Assembly: GCF_928382285.1 (NCBI RefSeq)
Contig: NZ_CAKMSS010000007.1
Coordinates: 61,430 to 125,429, forward strand
Direction: 5' to 3'
DNA from: Rothia nasimurium
GTDB taxonomy: Bacteria; Actinomycetota; Actinomycetes; Actinomycetales; Micrococcaceae
Length of the DNA stretch: 64,000 bases
The position numbers were made by a program, and so were the translations under genes. Below the pieces are notes generated by a model, which saw only the letters and a list, made by a program, of their open reading frames with translations, made no database searches and was not told where the DNA came from. Shown here one piece after another: positions 24,539 to 32,949 of this stretch; positions within the stretch are counted from its first letter, which is position 1; each line of letters opens with the position of its first letter.

Positions 24539-26748
24539 TGCCCCTGCCCCAGCAACCTGATGCGGTAGCGGGTGGCACGCGTCCGCCTCATAACCTGCGG
24601 GCAGAAGCCACCGAACTCCTCGTCCGACTGACCGGCAACCCGGTAGCGACCTTCCACCCCGGCCAGTTTGAGGCCATCGAAGCCCTAGTGGAAAACCGCC
24701 GTCGGGCCCTGGTGATTCAGCGAACCGGCTGGGGTAAATCAGCGGTCTACTTCCTCTCAGCCCTGCTCCTGCGCAGGCGGGGGAGTGGCCCTGCCCTCAT
24801 CGTCTCGCCCCTGCTGGCGCTCATGCGCGACCAGGTGCAGGCCGCCGCCCGGGCCGGGGTGCGGGCAGCAATGGTGAACTCCTCGAACGTGACCGAGTGG
24901 GACGCCGTGCGAGCCCAGCTAGCTGCCGGTGAGCTCGATGTTCTGTTGGTGGGCCCTGAGCGGCTCAACAACCCGACCTTCCGCTCAGACTGGCTCCCCG
25001 AGCTGGTACACACCTGCGGCCTGCTGGTTATCGACGAGGCCCACTGTATCTCCGACTGGGGCCACGACTTCCGCCCGGACTACCGCCGCATCCGTGACCT
25101 GATTGCGGCCCTGCCCGTCGGCGTCCCCGTGCTGGCAACCACCGCAACCGCCAACGAGCGGGTAGTGCAGGACGTCGCCGAGCAGCTCGGCGCGCGTGAG
25201 CAGGGGAGCGCCGATGATGTCTTTATTCTGCGCGGGCCACTGTCCCGTGACTCGCTGCGCTTGGGCGTCCTCACCCTGCCTACCGCCAGTGACCGCCTGG
25301 GCTGGCTGGCCACCCATCTAGGCAGTCTGCCGGGCTCCGGCATTATCTATACCCTGACCGTTTCAGCGGCCGAAGATACCGCTACCGCCCTGCGGGCAGC
25401 GGGCTACGACGTGTTGGCCTACAGCGGTAAAACCGACCCCGATGAACGTCGCGAAGCCGAAAGCGCCCTCAAAGAAAACCGAGTCAAGGCTCTGGTTGCC
25501 ACCAGCGCCCTGGGCATGGGCTTTGACAAGCCCGACCTGGGGTTTGTGGTGCATCTGGGCGCTCCTTCTAGCGCTGTTGCCTACTACCAGCAGGTGGGCC
25601 GAGCTGGACGCGGTGCGATCAAGGCCGATGTGCTCCTGCTACCTGGTAGCGAAGATAAGGAAATCTGGGACTACTTCGCCACCGCCTCCATGCCCACCGA
25701 GGAAAACACCGGGGCTGTCCTGGCAGCCCTGGCCGAGGCAACCGCCGCAGGCCAGGAGCTCAGCGTACCCGCGCTTGAAACCCGGGTAGATGTGAAGCGT
25801 TCTTCGCTGGATTTGCTTCTCAAAGTCCTGGCTGTAGAAGGTGCCGTGGAACGCGGCTCCCGCGGCTGGGTAGCCACCGGTAACCCTTGGTACTACGACG
25901 CCCCGCGCTACGCCCGGGTACGCCAGGCCCGCCAGCGCGAGCAGGAAGCCATGCTGGCCTACCAGCACACCGACACCTGCCGCATGGTCTTCCTCGCCAG
26001 CGAATTAGACGACACCACAGCCCGCCCCTGCGGCATCTGCGACGTGTGCGCCGGCCCCTGGTACCCCACCGGCTTCAACCCGGCCCTCACCGAGCAGGCC
26101 GGCTCAGCCCTCGCCCGCGTGGGTGTACCCATTGAGCCGCGCGGCATGTGGCCCACGGGCCTCGACCGATTGGTACCTCACGCCGTGCACGCGGGTACCG
26201 GAAAACCCCTGCGTGGCAAGATCGCTGAGGCTGAACGCGCCAACGAGGGCAAAGCGCTCGCCCGCCTGACCGACCTGGGCTGGGGCAACCGCCTGCGCGA
26301 GATTTTCGCCCCCGGACCCGACGGGCAGCCCGTGGACGGCCCCGTCCCCGCCGACCTGGGCAGGGCCAGCCTGCAGGTACTGGCCGAATGGGGCTGGGCA
26401 GAGCGCCCGGTTGCCGTCATCGGTCTACCCTCGCCGGTGCGTCCGCAACTCGCTTCGTCGCTGGCTCGCGGTATTGCCTCCGCCGGGCGCCTAGCCGACC
26501 TCGGTGACTTTGAATTGACGGACGCCCCCGCCCACTTCGGCGGTAACAGCGTCTTCCGCTGTGCAGGCGTGCTGAATGCCTACCGTCTGCCAGCAGCCGC
26601 GGTTGAATACCTGGCTGCCGCTCCGGGGCCGGTGTTGGTTGTCACCGATAGAATTGACTCCCGCTGGTCTACCACCGTCACGGCCCGCACCCTGCGGGCA
26701 GCCGGCGCCACCGCCGTCCTGCCCTATGCCCTGGCCATCACCCACTAA
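24538..26748 (+). CDS. RecQ-family ATP-dependent DNA helicase
   Basis: Superfamily 2 DNA helicase for repair or recombination intermediates. The 736-residue protein has Walker A in RTGWGKSAVYF (about 65), motif Ia (SPLLALMRDQ), the DEAH box with the RecQ-specific extension (IDEAHCISDWGHDFRPDYRR), TATAN, and a motif VI region (YYQQVGRAGRG). A four-cysteine zinc site follows in CRMVF...CGICDVC. The C-terminal ~200 residues have no HRDC domain that I recognise. GTG start overlapping the previous stop. Confidence 0.92.
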   Translation: MPLPQQPDAVAGGTRPPHNLRAEATELLVRLTGNPVATFHPGQFEAIEALVENRRRALVIQRTGWGKSAVYFLSALLLRRRGSGPALIVSPLLALMRDQVQAAARAGVRAAMVNSSNVTEWDAVRAQLAAGELDVLLVGPERLNNPTFRSDWLPELVHTCGLLVIDEAHCISDWGHDFRPDYRRIRDLIAALPVGVPVLATTATANERVVQDVAEQLGAREQGSADDVFILRGPLSRDSLRLGVLTLPTASDRLGWLATHLGSLPGSGIIYTLTVSAAEDTATALRAAGYDVLAYSGKTDPDERREAESALKENRVKALVATSALGMGFDKPDLGFVVHLGAPSSAVAYYQQVGRAGRGAIKADVLLLPGSEDKEIWDYFATASMPTEENTGAVLAALAEATAAGQELSVPALETRVDVKRSSLDLLLKVLAVEGAVERGSRGWVATGNPWYYDAPRYARVRQARQREQEAMLAYQHTDTCRMVFLASELDDTTARPCGICDVCAGPWYPTGFNPALTEQAGSALARVGVPIEPRGMWPTGLDRLVPHAVHAGTGKPLRGKIAEAERANEGKALARLTDLGWGNRLREIFAPGPDGQPVDGPVPADLGRASLQVLAEWGWAERPVAVIGLPSPVRPQLASSLARGIASAGRLADLGDFELTDAPAHFGGNSVFRCAGVLNAYRLPAAAVEYLAAAPGPVLVVTDRIDSRWSTTVTARTLRAAGATAVLPYALAITH

Positions 26749-26766
26749 GCACGCGCTGAAGGAACC

Positions 26767-27255
26767 ATGCCCCGATCCCCCCTGCCCATGCGTCCGCGCA
26801 ACCTGAACCACGAATCCCTCATGCGCCAAGCCATCGACCAGGCCAAGCTTGCCCTGGCAAGCGAGGATGTGCCCATCGGCGCGGTAGTTGTGGACGCCGC
26901 CGGGCAGGTCATCGGGCGTGGCTACAACCGGCGCGAGGCGGACGCCGACCCCACCGCCCATGCCGAGGTCATCGCTATCCGCCAGGCGGCGGAGCACCTG
27001 GGAAGCTGGCGGCTAGAGGGCTGCACCCTGGTGGTTACCCTCGAACCCTGTCTCATGTGCGCCGGGGCTATCCTGCTAGCCCGCCTGCCCACGGTAGTCA
27101 TGGGGGCCTGGGAAGAAAAAACCGGGGCGGCGGGGAGCGTCTACGATGTGCTGCGCGACCGCAAGGTAAACCACTGGGTGGAGGTCTACCCCGGTGTGCT
27201 TGAGAAGGAATGCGCCGAGCTCCTGACTACTTTCTTTAGAAAACATCGCTCCTAG
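26767..27255 (+). CDS. tadA: tRNA adenosine(34) deaminase TadA
   Basis: Converts A34 to inosine in the tRNA-Arg anticodon. The 162-residue zinc deaminase has the HAEV motif (catalytic Glu) near residue 58 and PCLMC near 95, the two zinc-binding signatures. It also has the VPIGAVVV lead strand and the C-terminal AELLTTFFR helix of TadA. AAGGAA is followed directly by CC and the ATG. Probably in the same transcript as the helicase, whose stop lies 18 bp upstream. Confidence 0.93.
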   Translation: MPRSPLPMRPRNLNHESLMRQAIDQAKLALASEDVPIGAVVVDAAGQVIGRGYNRREADADPTAHAEVIAIRQAAEHLGSWRLEGCTLVVTLEPCLMCAGAILLARLPTVVMGAWEEKTGAAGSVYDVLRDRKVNHWVEVYPGVLEKECAELLTTFFRKHRS

Positions 27256-27362
27256 GCCGAATTGCCCCGCAAACGTACGGCAGAAAACTGCCTGCCCCGC
27301 CCCGTCATCATGTATCTTTGAAAAAGAAACATCATTTTTTCAAGTACCGTAAGGGGGAGGGC

Positions 27363-28013
27363 ATGGCCGCACAGCAGGCAGAAACGGTCGTCTACGCACA
27401 CCAAACACCGGTGGTTGAGGCGAGCACACGCCGCCCCGGACGCACCAATAAGACCCAACTCAAACTCTTCGAAGCAGCCATGGACATCATGAGCGAGGGC
27501 GGCCCCACCGCCACCACAGTAGAAGACATTGCCGAGCGCGCTGGGGTTTCCAAAGGCACGGTCTACTACAACTTCGGCTCGAAGAAGACCATGATTGACC
27601 AGCTCCTGCAGTACGGTGCCAAGCTCCTGCTGGCTGAAATGACGGTTGCCAGCGACCACGAGGACCCTAGGGAAGCCCTGCGTAGCGCCCTACATGCCGC
27701 CATCATCTACCTCCGCGAGCACCCTGGCTTTGCCCGGCTCTGGGTTTCAGAACTCTGGCGAGCCGGTGCTGACTGGTCACCCACCACCGACCTGATCCGC
27801 GCAGATATTATGCGCTTTATTCGCGAGCTCATTAGCCGACTGGCTACCCGCTACACCGTTCGAACTGACCGCTCTATCGAGGGTGTTTCTCTCATCATTT
27901 TTGGTGCGGTCTTCATGCTGTCAATGGACGAAACCCGCCACGGTGCTGAGCGCACTCCCGAGGAAAGCGCTGAACTGGCCATGCTAACTATCGATGGGTA
28001 TATCCAGGCTTAG
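27363..28013 (+). CDS. TetR-family transcriptional regulator
   Basis: A 216-residue repressor-type protein. After a ~30-residue Gln/Ala-rich lead comes the TetR helix-turn-helix (TTVEDIAERAGVSKGTVYYN, roughly residues 57-76). A helical ligand domain with Trp/Leu-rich segments (GFARLWVSELWRAGADW) follows. The upstream ATG at 27318 lacks a ribosome site, while AGGGGGAG precedes 27363. Its targets are not evident: tadA is upstream in the same direction and a tRNA gene is downstream. Confidence 0.87.
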   Translation: MAAQQAETVVYAHQTPVVEASTRRPGRTNKTQLKLFEAAMDIMSEGGPTATTVEDIAERAGVSKGTVYYNFGSKKTMIDQLLQYGAKLLLAEMTVASDHEDPREALRSALHAAIIYLREHPGFARLWVSELWRAGADWSPTTDLIRADIMRFIRELISRLATRYTVRTDRSIEGVSLIIFGAVFMLSMDETRHGAERTPEESAELAMLTIDGYIQA

Positions 28014-28078
28014 AGGCCTCTCTTTGAGTCCCGCTAAGTTGAGTGACTGGGGCATCTAGGGTAAAATTTCCAGAGTTT

Positions 28079-28166
28079 GGTGACGTGTCCGAGCGGCCGA
28101 AGGTGCAACACTCGAAATGTTGTGTACGGTAACCCCGTACCGAGGGTTCAAATCCCTCCGTCACCG
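28079..28166 (+). tRNA. tRNA-Ser (anticodon CGA)
   Basis: Class II tRNA of 88 nt with a long variable arm (TGTACGGTAACCCCGTACC). Acceptor is GGTGACG/CGTCACC, anticodon loop CTCGAAA, T-arm GGGTTCAAATCCC and discriminator G. CCA is encoded at 28167-28169. Reads UCG. Confidence 0.96.
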
Positions 28167-28177
28167 CCAGTGGTAAA

Positions 28178-28220
28178 AACCCGTTTCCCCTAGTGAGAGC
28201 TAGAGGGAGCGGGTTTTTTC
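28178..28220 (+). terminator. Intrinsic terminator of tRNA-Ser(CGA)
   Basis: AACCCG...CCCCTAG and CTAGAGGG...CGGGTT pair as a long stem directly followed by TTTTTTC. Confidence 0.85.
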
Positions 28221-28322
28221 ATGCCCAAAAACGGCCCCGTGACAAAAATCTGACATAAACCTGTCAAGCGGTGATACCCGTGTGATACTCGTTTGCCCTC
28301 CACCTCTATACCTAACTGTGGC

Positions 28323-28372
28323 ACCGACCGTCATATGTGGCAGTGCCACCGCCACATTTGGGAGTCACCGCA
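28323..28372. repeat. Intergenic repeat, imperfect copy (GCCACATTTGG family)
   Basis: This segment (ACCGTCATATGTGGC...CGCCACATTTGGGAG) is a diverged copy of the near-perfect palindrome at 31807-31853. Both have the order ACCG-NCA-ATGTGGC, a short centre, and CGCCACATTTGG. It lies in the 28221-28445 gap before upp; no gene is seen in the rest of that gap. Confidence 0.55.
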
Positions 28373-28445
28373 ACATGTAGCGCTCGTGAACACAGTGTTG
28401 GCTGGCCGTCCTCTCCGAGCTAGCGGCCAGTGGTAGCTTTTAACT

Positions 28446-29084
28446 ATGCGTATTAAAGTTCTGGACCACCCCCTGGTTGACCACAAAATTACCGTTCTTC
28501 GCGATAAGAACACCCCCTCCCCGATTTTCCGCCAGCTTGTTGACGAGCTCGTCACCCTGCTGGCCTACGAGGCTACCCGCGAGATTCGCGTTGAGCCCCG
28601 CGAGGTTGAGACCCCCGTTGCTACCACTGTTGGCTCCCACATCGCCAACCCCCGCCCCCTGATCGTGCCGATTCTGCGCGCCGGTCTGGGCATGCTAGAG
28701 GGTATGACCCGCCTTATTCCTACCGCTGAGGTGGGCTTCCTGGGTATGGCCCGCAACGAGGAAACCCTGGATATCGTCACCTACGCCGAGCGTCTCCCCG
28801 AGGATCTCACCGGCCGTCAGGTCTATGTGCTGGACCCCATGCTGGCCACTGGCGGTACCCTGATTGAGTCCATCAAGTTCCTGCGTGCTCGCGGTGCTGA
28901 GCACATCACCTGTATATGCGTACTGGGTGCTCCTGAGGGCATCGAGGCACTCGAGAAGGGCGTTGATGGCCTTGAGAATGTTGATCTCTTCCTGGCTGCC
29001 CAGGACGAGCGCCTCAACGAGAAGGCCTACATTGTGCCCGGTCTGGGCGATGCCGGTGACCGCCTCTACGGGGTCGCTGAGTAG
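28446..29084 (+). CDS. upp: Uracil phosphoribosyltransferase
   Basis: Salvages uracil by joining it to PRPP to give UMP. The 212-residue protein has the family N-terminus ([20 protein letters not shown]), PIVRAGLGM-like [13 protein letters not shown] and the PRPP loop [13 protein letters not shown]. It ends with the uracil-binding [15 protein letters not shown]. Length is normal. Monocistronic between tRNA-Ser and a terminator. Confidence 0.97.
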   Translation: MRIKVLDHPLVDHKITVLRDKNTPSPIFRQLVDELVTLLAYEATREIRVEPREVETPVATTVGSHIANPRPLIVPILRAGLGMLEGMTRLIPTAEVGFLGMARNEETLDIVTYAERLPEDLTGRQVYVLDPMLATGGTLIESIKFLRARGAEHITCICVLGAPEGIEALEKGVDGLENVDLFLAAQDERLNEKAYIVPGLGDAGDRLYGVAE

Positions 29085-29112
29085 GGATTTTTTAGCTCAC
29101 TGCCTTTAGCCT

Positions 29113-29150
29113 AGGGGTAGCTCGCCGGGTGGCGGGCTGCCCCTGTTTTT
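29113..29150 (+). terminator. Intrinsic terminator of upp
   Basis: AGGGGTAGCTCGCC and GGCGGGCTGCCCCT pair around a short loop and are followed by GTTTTT. Confidence 0.8.
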
Positions 29151-29546
29151 GTAGGGGCGGACGCCTGCTGCGGGCCCGGTACGTGATGGCAAATATATTG
29201 CATGGTGAGATTTGGCCACAAAAAGGTATTGACATTTGAATTTCAGGCGTTCTAGCTGTCTGGTTTTTTTGCTAGGTAAAAATATGCAGAAAACCGGGGG
29301 TGCCAAGGCTTTCTTTAGAATCCAGGGTGTAAAAGTATGCCGTGGGGTGTAAGGATTTTCATGTTTGCTGACCCTTGCTCGAGGGCTAGACTCAGATAAG
29401 TTGAAAAAATACGCGAATATTACTTGCTTTAAATACAAATTCGGACAACGATTAAAAGTAGACAGCAGGCCCACCCGCACACGGGGTTTGCTTTCTAGCG
29501 GAACCACACACTAATGCTCAACTCATACAGGGAGAAGGTAGGCAAA
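29151..29546. other. AT-rich intergenic region upstream of the PhoB-type regulator
   Basis: About 400 bp, clearly more AT-rich than the surroundings, with no credible coding frame; the minus-strand frame through it has poor codon use and no ribosome site. It is likely a promoter and long leader for the gene starting at 29547. I do not see a clear operator. Confidence 0.4.
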
Positions 29547-30320
29547 ATGTCAGGTGCACCGGGGTATGTTCACATCTCGCAGCGCAACCGTTCTGCCGCT
29601 CAGCGCCAGCAGGGTGTAGCCGGTCATAGCCGTGGTATTGCAAAGCAGCAGCCCGCTAATCTTCGCCCTATGACCTACAAGCCTGAGCCTCCGCGCGCAG
29701 CTGCGCAGGAGAACGAAGCTCGCGGCTTCGTCATTTATGTTGGCCTCAGCGAAGAAGCTGCCGCTAACCACGGAACCTCTTTGGTGCGAATCGTCCAAGA
29801 TACCCGCGCCTATGTGCAGAACCAGGTGCCCGGCGCAGAGTCCTACGCCGCTGTGGCGCTGGCCCCTGCCGATGCGCAGGGTAGCGACCTTGAGGTCGTC
29901 CGCAATGCGCTGGGCGACCCCACAGCCGTGCATTACCAGCCTGAGGCGGTACCGGCGTCCGCTCATCACGGTGGCGAGGACGCCAAGCCCACCCACTCAG
30001 TGGGCGTGCTGATTGATCTTTCCCGCCGCGAGGTTTACCTGGACGGCGAACTGCTCAACCTCACCTACAAGGAGTTTGAGCTCCTCAACTACCTGGTTGA
30101 AAACGGCCAGCGCACCGTTGCCCGTGAGGAGCTGCTCACCAGCCTGTGGCGTGACGCTGAAGAAATCCCCAATGAGCGCACCATTGACGTGCATATCCGC
30201 CGTCTGCGCTCCAAGCTGGGGCGCCTGTCGAATACCGTGCGTACCGTGCGCGGCCAGGGCTACCGCTTCTACGAGCACCCCGAGGTTGTTGTCTGGGCGG
30301 CACCGGAATACTCCATCTAG
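29547..30320 (+). CDS. PhoB/OmpR-type winged-helix DNA-binding protein without receiver domain
   Basis: A 257-residue protein. The C-terminal ~95 residues are a complete OmpR/PhoB winged helix (RREVYLDGELLNLTYKEFEL to RTVRGQGYRFYEH). The N-terminal half has no phospho-acceptor or receiver fold. It has a basic, Gln-rich lead (~60 residues) and then a small alpha/beta-looking region (GFVIYVGLSEEAAANHGTS). Such proteins respond to signals other than phosphorylation. The ATG at 29547 follows AGGGAGAAGGTAGGC; the upstream ATG at 29514 lacks such a site. Target genes unknown. Confidence 0.85.
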   Translation: MSGAPGYVHISQRNRSAAQRQQGVAGHSRGIAKQQPANLRPMTYKPEPPRAAAQENEARGFVIYVGLSEEAAANHGTSLVRIVQDTRAYVQNQVPGAESYAAVALAPADAQGSDLEVVRNALGDPTAVHYQPEAVPASAHHGGEDAKPTHSVGVLIDLSRREVYLDGELLNLTYKEFELLNYLVENGQRTVAREELLTSLWRDAEEIPNERTIDVHIRRLRSKLGRLSNTVRTVRGQGYRFYEHPEVVVWAAPEYSI

Positions 30321-30339
30321 GCTTACACCCACCGTGCGA

Positions 30340-30383
30340 AGAGCGCCGCACTCAGCTATAGAAGCTGGGTGCGGCGCTCTTTA
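30340..30383 (+). terminator. Intrinsic terminator
   Basis: AGAGCGCCGCAC pairs perfectly with GTGCGGCGCTCT, with an inner CAGCT/AGCTG pairing, followed by TTTA. Ends the winged-helix regulator gene. Confidence 0.85.
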
Positions 30384-30449
30384 TATGCGCGGACGCTCCC
30401 GCCCCGGCTCCCTGCTGCCGGGGGAGCGGGCGGTAGTAGAGTAGAGGGC

Positions 30450-31232
30450 ATGACTGTTCCCTCTCTGAAAACTTCTCTTGTTGGCTCTGGCCCCCTCAAA
30501 ACTGTCTTTCTGCACGGCCTGTTGGGGCGGGGTAAGAACTTCACCCGTATTGCGAAGGGGCTGGGTGAGGGGGTGCAGACCCTGCTCGTTGACCTACCCA
30601 ACCACGGGGCGAGCTATTGGACAGAGAGTTTCGACTATCGGCAGATGGCAGATCTGGCGGCTGAAGCCGTTGAAGAATTCGGGGCTGGGGAGCCTGTGGT
30701 GCTGATGGGCCACTCGATGGGTGGCAAAATCGCTATGCTGCTGGCCCTGCGCCACCCCCACCTGGTGAGCAAGCTGGTCGTTATCGATATCGCCCCGGGG
30801 GAATCTAAGGGTAGCTTTGAGATTCTCATGGATTCTATGCTGAACCTGCCGATCGACACCTACACTACCCGTTCCCAGGCCGAAGCTGACCTGGCAGTCA
30901 ACGTACCAGCTGCCGGCACCCGAGCTTTTCTTCTACAGAATCTGACCATGTCAAAGACCGGTAACTCCTGGGAACCCAACCTACAGATGCTCCGTCGCCA
31001 CCTGCCCGAGATTATGGGCTGGCCGGGGGCTGACGGAGTTTTTGAGAAGCCGGTACTGTGGGTCGCAGGTGGGGAGTCCCCCTATATTACAGATGCCGAC
31101 CTTGAGCCTATGAAACGGCTTTTCCCCCTGGTGCGTCGTGTGGTGATCAAGGGAGCCGGGCACTGGGTACACTCTGAGAAGCCTGAAGAGACCATTTACC
31201 TGCTCAAGCGCTTTATCGGCCTCGACGGTTAG
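30450..31232 (+). CDS. Alpha/beta hydrolase
   Basis: A 260-residue hydrolase resembling YbfF-type esterases. The oxyanion loop is FLHGLLGRGKNF, the nucleophile elbow GHSMGGK (Ser near residue 91), an acid candidate lies in WVAGGESPYITDADL, and the catalytic His is in GAGHWVHSE near 240. The ATG at 30450 is used because AGAGGG precedes it. The next gene, sixA-like, starts 9 bp after the stop, so they form an operon. The natural substrate cannot be told. Confidence 0.88.
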   Translation: MTVPSLKTSLVGSGPLKTVFLHGLLGRGKNFTRIAKGLGEGVQTLLVDLPNHGASYWTESFDYRQMADLAAEAVEEFGAGEPVVLMGHSMGGKIAMLLALRHPHLVSKLVVIDIAPGESKGSFEILMDSMLNLPIDTYTTRSQAEADLAVNVPAAGTRAFLLQNLTMSKTGNSWEPNLQMLRRHLPEIMGWPGADGVFEKPVLWVAGGESPYITDADLEPMKRLFPLVRRVVIKGAGHWVHSEKPEETIYLLKRFIGLDG

Positions 31233-31241
31233 GATGGGTGT

Positions 31242-31769
31242 ATGACCGATTTCGCCCTGCCACGTCACGATGCCCGCACCCTCATTATCATGCGTCATGC
31301 TGAAGCTGACTGGGGGCTTGACGATTTCAACCGCCCCTTGACCCGTCATGGGAGTGAGCAGGCTCAGCGGGCCGGGGCATGGTTGAAGGAGAAGGGGCTG
31401 ATACCCGAGATGCTGGTCAGCTCAGCGGCACTACGTACCAGGCAGACCACTACCTGGGTTTCAGACGCCCTGGGAGAGAAAGCGCCCACCGCTAGTCTGG
31501 ATGAACGCCTCTACAACGCACCGGCCTCAGCCCTGCTCACAGCTATCAACCGCACCCCCGCCGGGGTGCAGTCCCTGATGCTGATTGCCCACCTCCCCGG
31601 AGTGCAGGACGCCGCCCTGCAGCTTGCCCGCCCCGATTCAGAGTACGAGGCGCTGATGGATGCCTCCTACGGGTATGCCCCCTCGTCCCTGACCGTTTTT
31701 GAGGTAAGCGGTGACTGGGACCAGCTGATTGAGGGCGAGGCCCGCCTCACCCACTTCGCGACCTTCTAG
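31242..31769 (+). CDS. sixA: SixA-type phosphohistidine phosphatase
   Basis: Histidine-phosphatase-superfamily enzyme that removes phosphate from phosphohistidine. The 175-residue protein has the catalytic RHG-type motif IIMRHAEADWG (R18, H19). LTRHGSEQAQRAGAWL, LVSSAALRTRQTTTWV and the second His in LIAHLPGVQDAAL follow, all in the SixA pattern. Co-transcribed with the alpha/beta hydrolase (9-bp gap). The downstream gap carries a long palindrome. Confidence 0.88.
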   Translation: MTDFALPRHDARTLIIMRHAEADWGLDDFNRPLTRHGSEQAQRAGAWLKEKGLIPEMLVSSAALRTRQTTTWVSDALGEKAPTASLDERLYNAPASALLTAINRTPAGVQSLMLIAHLPGVQDAALQLARPDSEYEALMDASYGYAPSSLTVFEVSGDWDQLIEGEARLTHFATF

Positions 31770-31806
31770 CGGACGTCCGCGCGGGTGGGGCGTCCGCACC
31801 TGTGGC

Positions 31807-31853
31807 GCTAACCGCCAAATGTGGCGGCGGCATCGCCACATTTGGCGGTTAGC
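31807..31853. repeat. 20-bp-arm palindrome (GCCACATTTGG family)
   Basis: GCTAACCGCCAAATGTGGCG (31807-31826) and its exact reverse complement (31834-31853) flank a 7-nt centre GCGGCAT. Weaker pairing extends a few bp outward. No U-tract follows. A diverged copy lies at 28323-28372, so this is probably a dispersed repeat of this genome. Confidence 0.7.
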
Positions 31854-31927
31854 AGCACACTTGCCAGCAGAGTGCCGTGAAGGTACAGAAAAACCCCGGT
31901 CGACCAAGGTCAACCGGGGTTTTGTGG

Positions 31928-32016
31928 CGGAGACGGGGGGATTTGAACCCCCGGTCGAGTTTAACCCCGACCCTTCATTAGCAGTGAAGTCCATTCGGCC
32001 GCTCTGGCACGTCTCC
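31928..32016 (-). tRNA. tRNA-Ser (anticodon GCU)
   Basis: On the minus strand: acceptor GGAGACG/CGTCTCC, anticodon loop CTGCTAA, long variable arm, T-arm GGGGGTTCAAATCCCCC and discriminator G. CCA is encoded (31925-31927). Reads AGC/AGU. Confidence 0.96.
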
Positions 32017-32193
32017 ATAGTCTGTGTAGAGGCTCGTCAACGTGGCCTAGCAACACAGCTCTACCCATACTAGCGACAAAAGTAGCGGTGGTCAAAACCC
32101 CGTGAGATGCAGGCATTCACCCTGGAGGTGGCTGAGACCAGCTTGATAAACTGGCATAGATAGCGTCCAATAATCAGCGGTAAGGAAATAGGC

Positions 32194-32580
32194 GTGTCAG
32201 AATCGTATAACCAGCACGACCCACAGAACTCACAGCAGAACTACGGCTCCTACAGTGCGCCCAGCGAGCAGCCCTACGCCCAGAACTACAACCAGCCCTA
32301 CGGCCAGGTTGCTGTAAACCCCGAGGGGCAGAAGCATGCCCAGAACGCCATGATTTTCGGTATTCTGTCCATCGTGATTGCGGGCCTCGGCGTGGTTTTT
32401 GGCCCCCTTGCCCTTTCTCAGGTTCGTAAGGCTGAATCCTACGGAGCTGAAGCAACCGTCGGTAAGGTCACCGGCTGGATTGGTCTGGTTCTGGGCATCC
32501 TTTCCCTGCTGTTTATCATCGCCTATATTGCCTTTATCGTTATTCTGATTGGCACCGCCGGCACTTCTTCTAGCTACTAA
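32194..32580 (+). CDS. DUF4190-domain small membrane protein
   Basis: A 128-residue protein. The first ~50 residues are a disordered Gln/Asn/Tyr-rich tail with repeated QNYxxPY-like units. Two membrane helices follow (about 52-72 and 90-120) around LALSQVRKAESYG, the loop typical of DUF4190. GTG start with AAGGA 9 bp upstream. A strong terminator follows. Function unknown; such proteins are frequent in Micrococcales and Actinomycetales. Confidence 0.8.
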   Translation: MSESYNQHDPQNSQQNYGSYSAPSEQPYAQNYNQPYGQVAVNPEGQKHAQNAMIFGILSIVIAGLGVVFGPLALSQVRKAESYGAEATVGKVTGWIGLVLGILSLLFIIAYIAFIVILIGTAGTSSSY

Positions 32581-32606
32581 TACTAGAAGTTTTTGACGTA
32601 GAACGA

Positions 32607-32638
32607 GCGGGGGCAGGCTGAGGCCTGCCCCCGCTTTT
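32607..32638 (+). terminator. Intrinsic terminator of the DUF4190 gene
   Basis: GCGGGGGCAGGC and GCCTGCCCCCGC form a perfect 12-bp stem with a 4-nt loop, followed by TTTT. Confidence 0.88.
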
Positions 32639-32656
32639 GTCTCTGAACCCGAGCAT

Positions 32657-32685
32657 GAAAAACCCGCTCCCTTGCGGAAGCGGGC
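32657..32685 (-). terminator. Intrinsic terminator of tRNA-Ser(UGA)
   Basis: On the minus strand the stem CCCGCT/AGCGGG (with inner TCC/GGA) is followed by TTTTT, directly after the tRNA. Confidence 0.75.
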
Positions 32686-32692
32686 TTCGTGG

Positions 32693-32780
32693 CGGATGGT
32701 GTGGGATTTGAACCCACGAGACGGGGTTGCCGCCTACTGGTTTTCAAGACCAGCTCCTTCGGCCGCTCGGACAACCATCC
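32693..32780 (-). tRNA. tRNA-Ser (anticodon UGA)
   Basis: On the minus strand: acceptor GGATGGT/ACCATCC, anticodon loop CTTGAAA, long variable arm, T-arm GTGGGTTCAAATCCCAC and discriminator G. CCA is encoded (32690-32692). Reads UCA/UCG-type codons. Confidence 0.96.
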
Positions 32781-32949
32781 AAACTGTGCTGAGCACTTCT
32801 ACTATGGTACACAGTTGCCGCCCTAAAGCAAAATAGTGGCCTTTGTGCCCTTGCTCTCGTTAGGCTGGGGTAAGGGGCGGGCTGCAAGCGTCCGTCCGCC
32901 TAGTTGCCCCGGTAAGGGGCAGAAAATCCTGTCTGAGAAGGAGTTCCCC

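Noticed and set aside
28331..28555. Minus-strand frame upstream of upp
   Set aside because: It covers the palindromic repeat and the upp start; the similar amino-acid string at 31.8 kb arises from the same repeat DNA and not from a protein family.
29106..29507. 133-codon minus-strand frame between upp and the winged-helix gene
   Set aside because: It includes the upp terminator, has poor codon use for this genome and no plausible start site.
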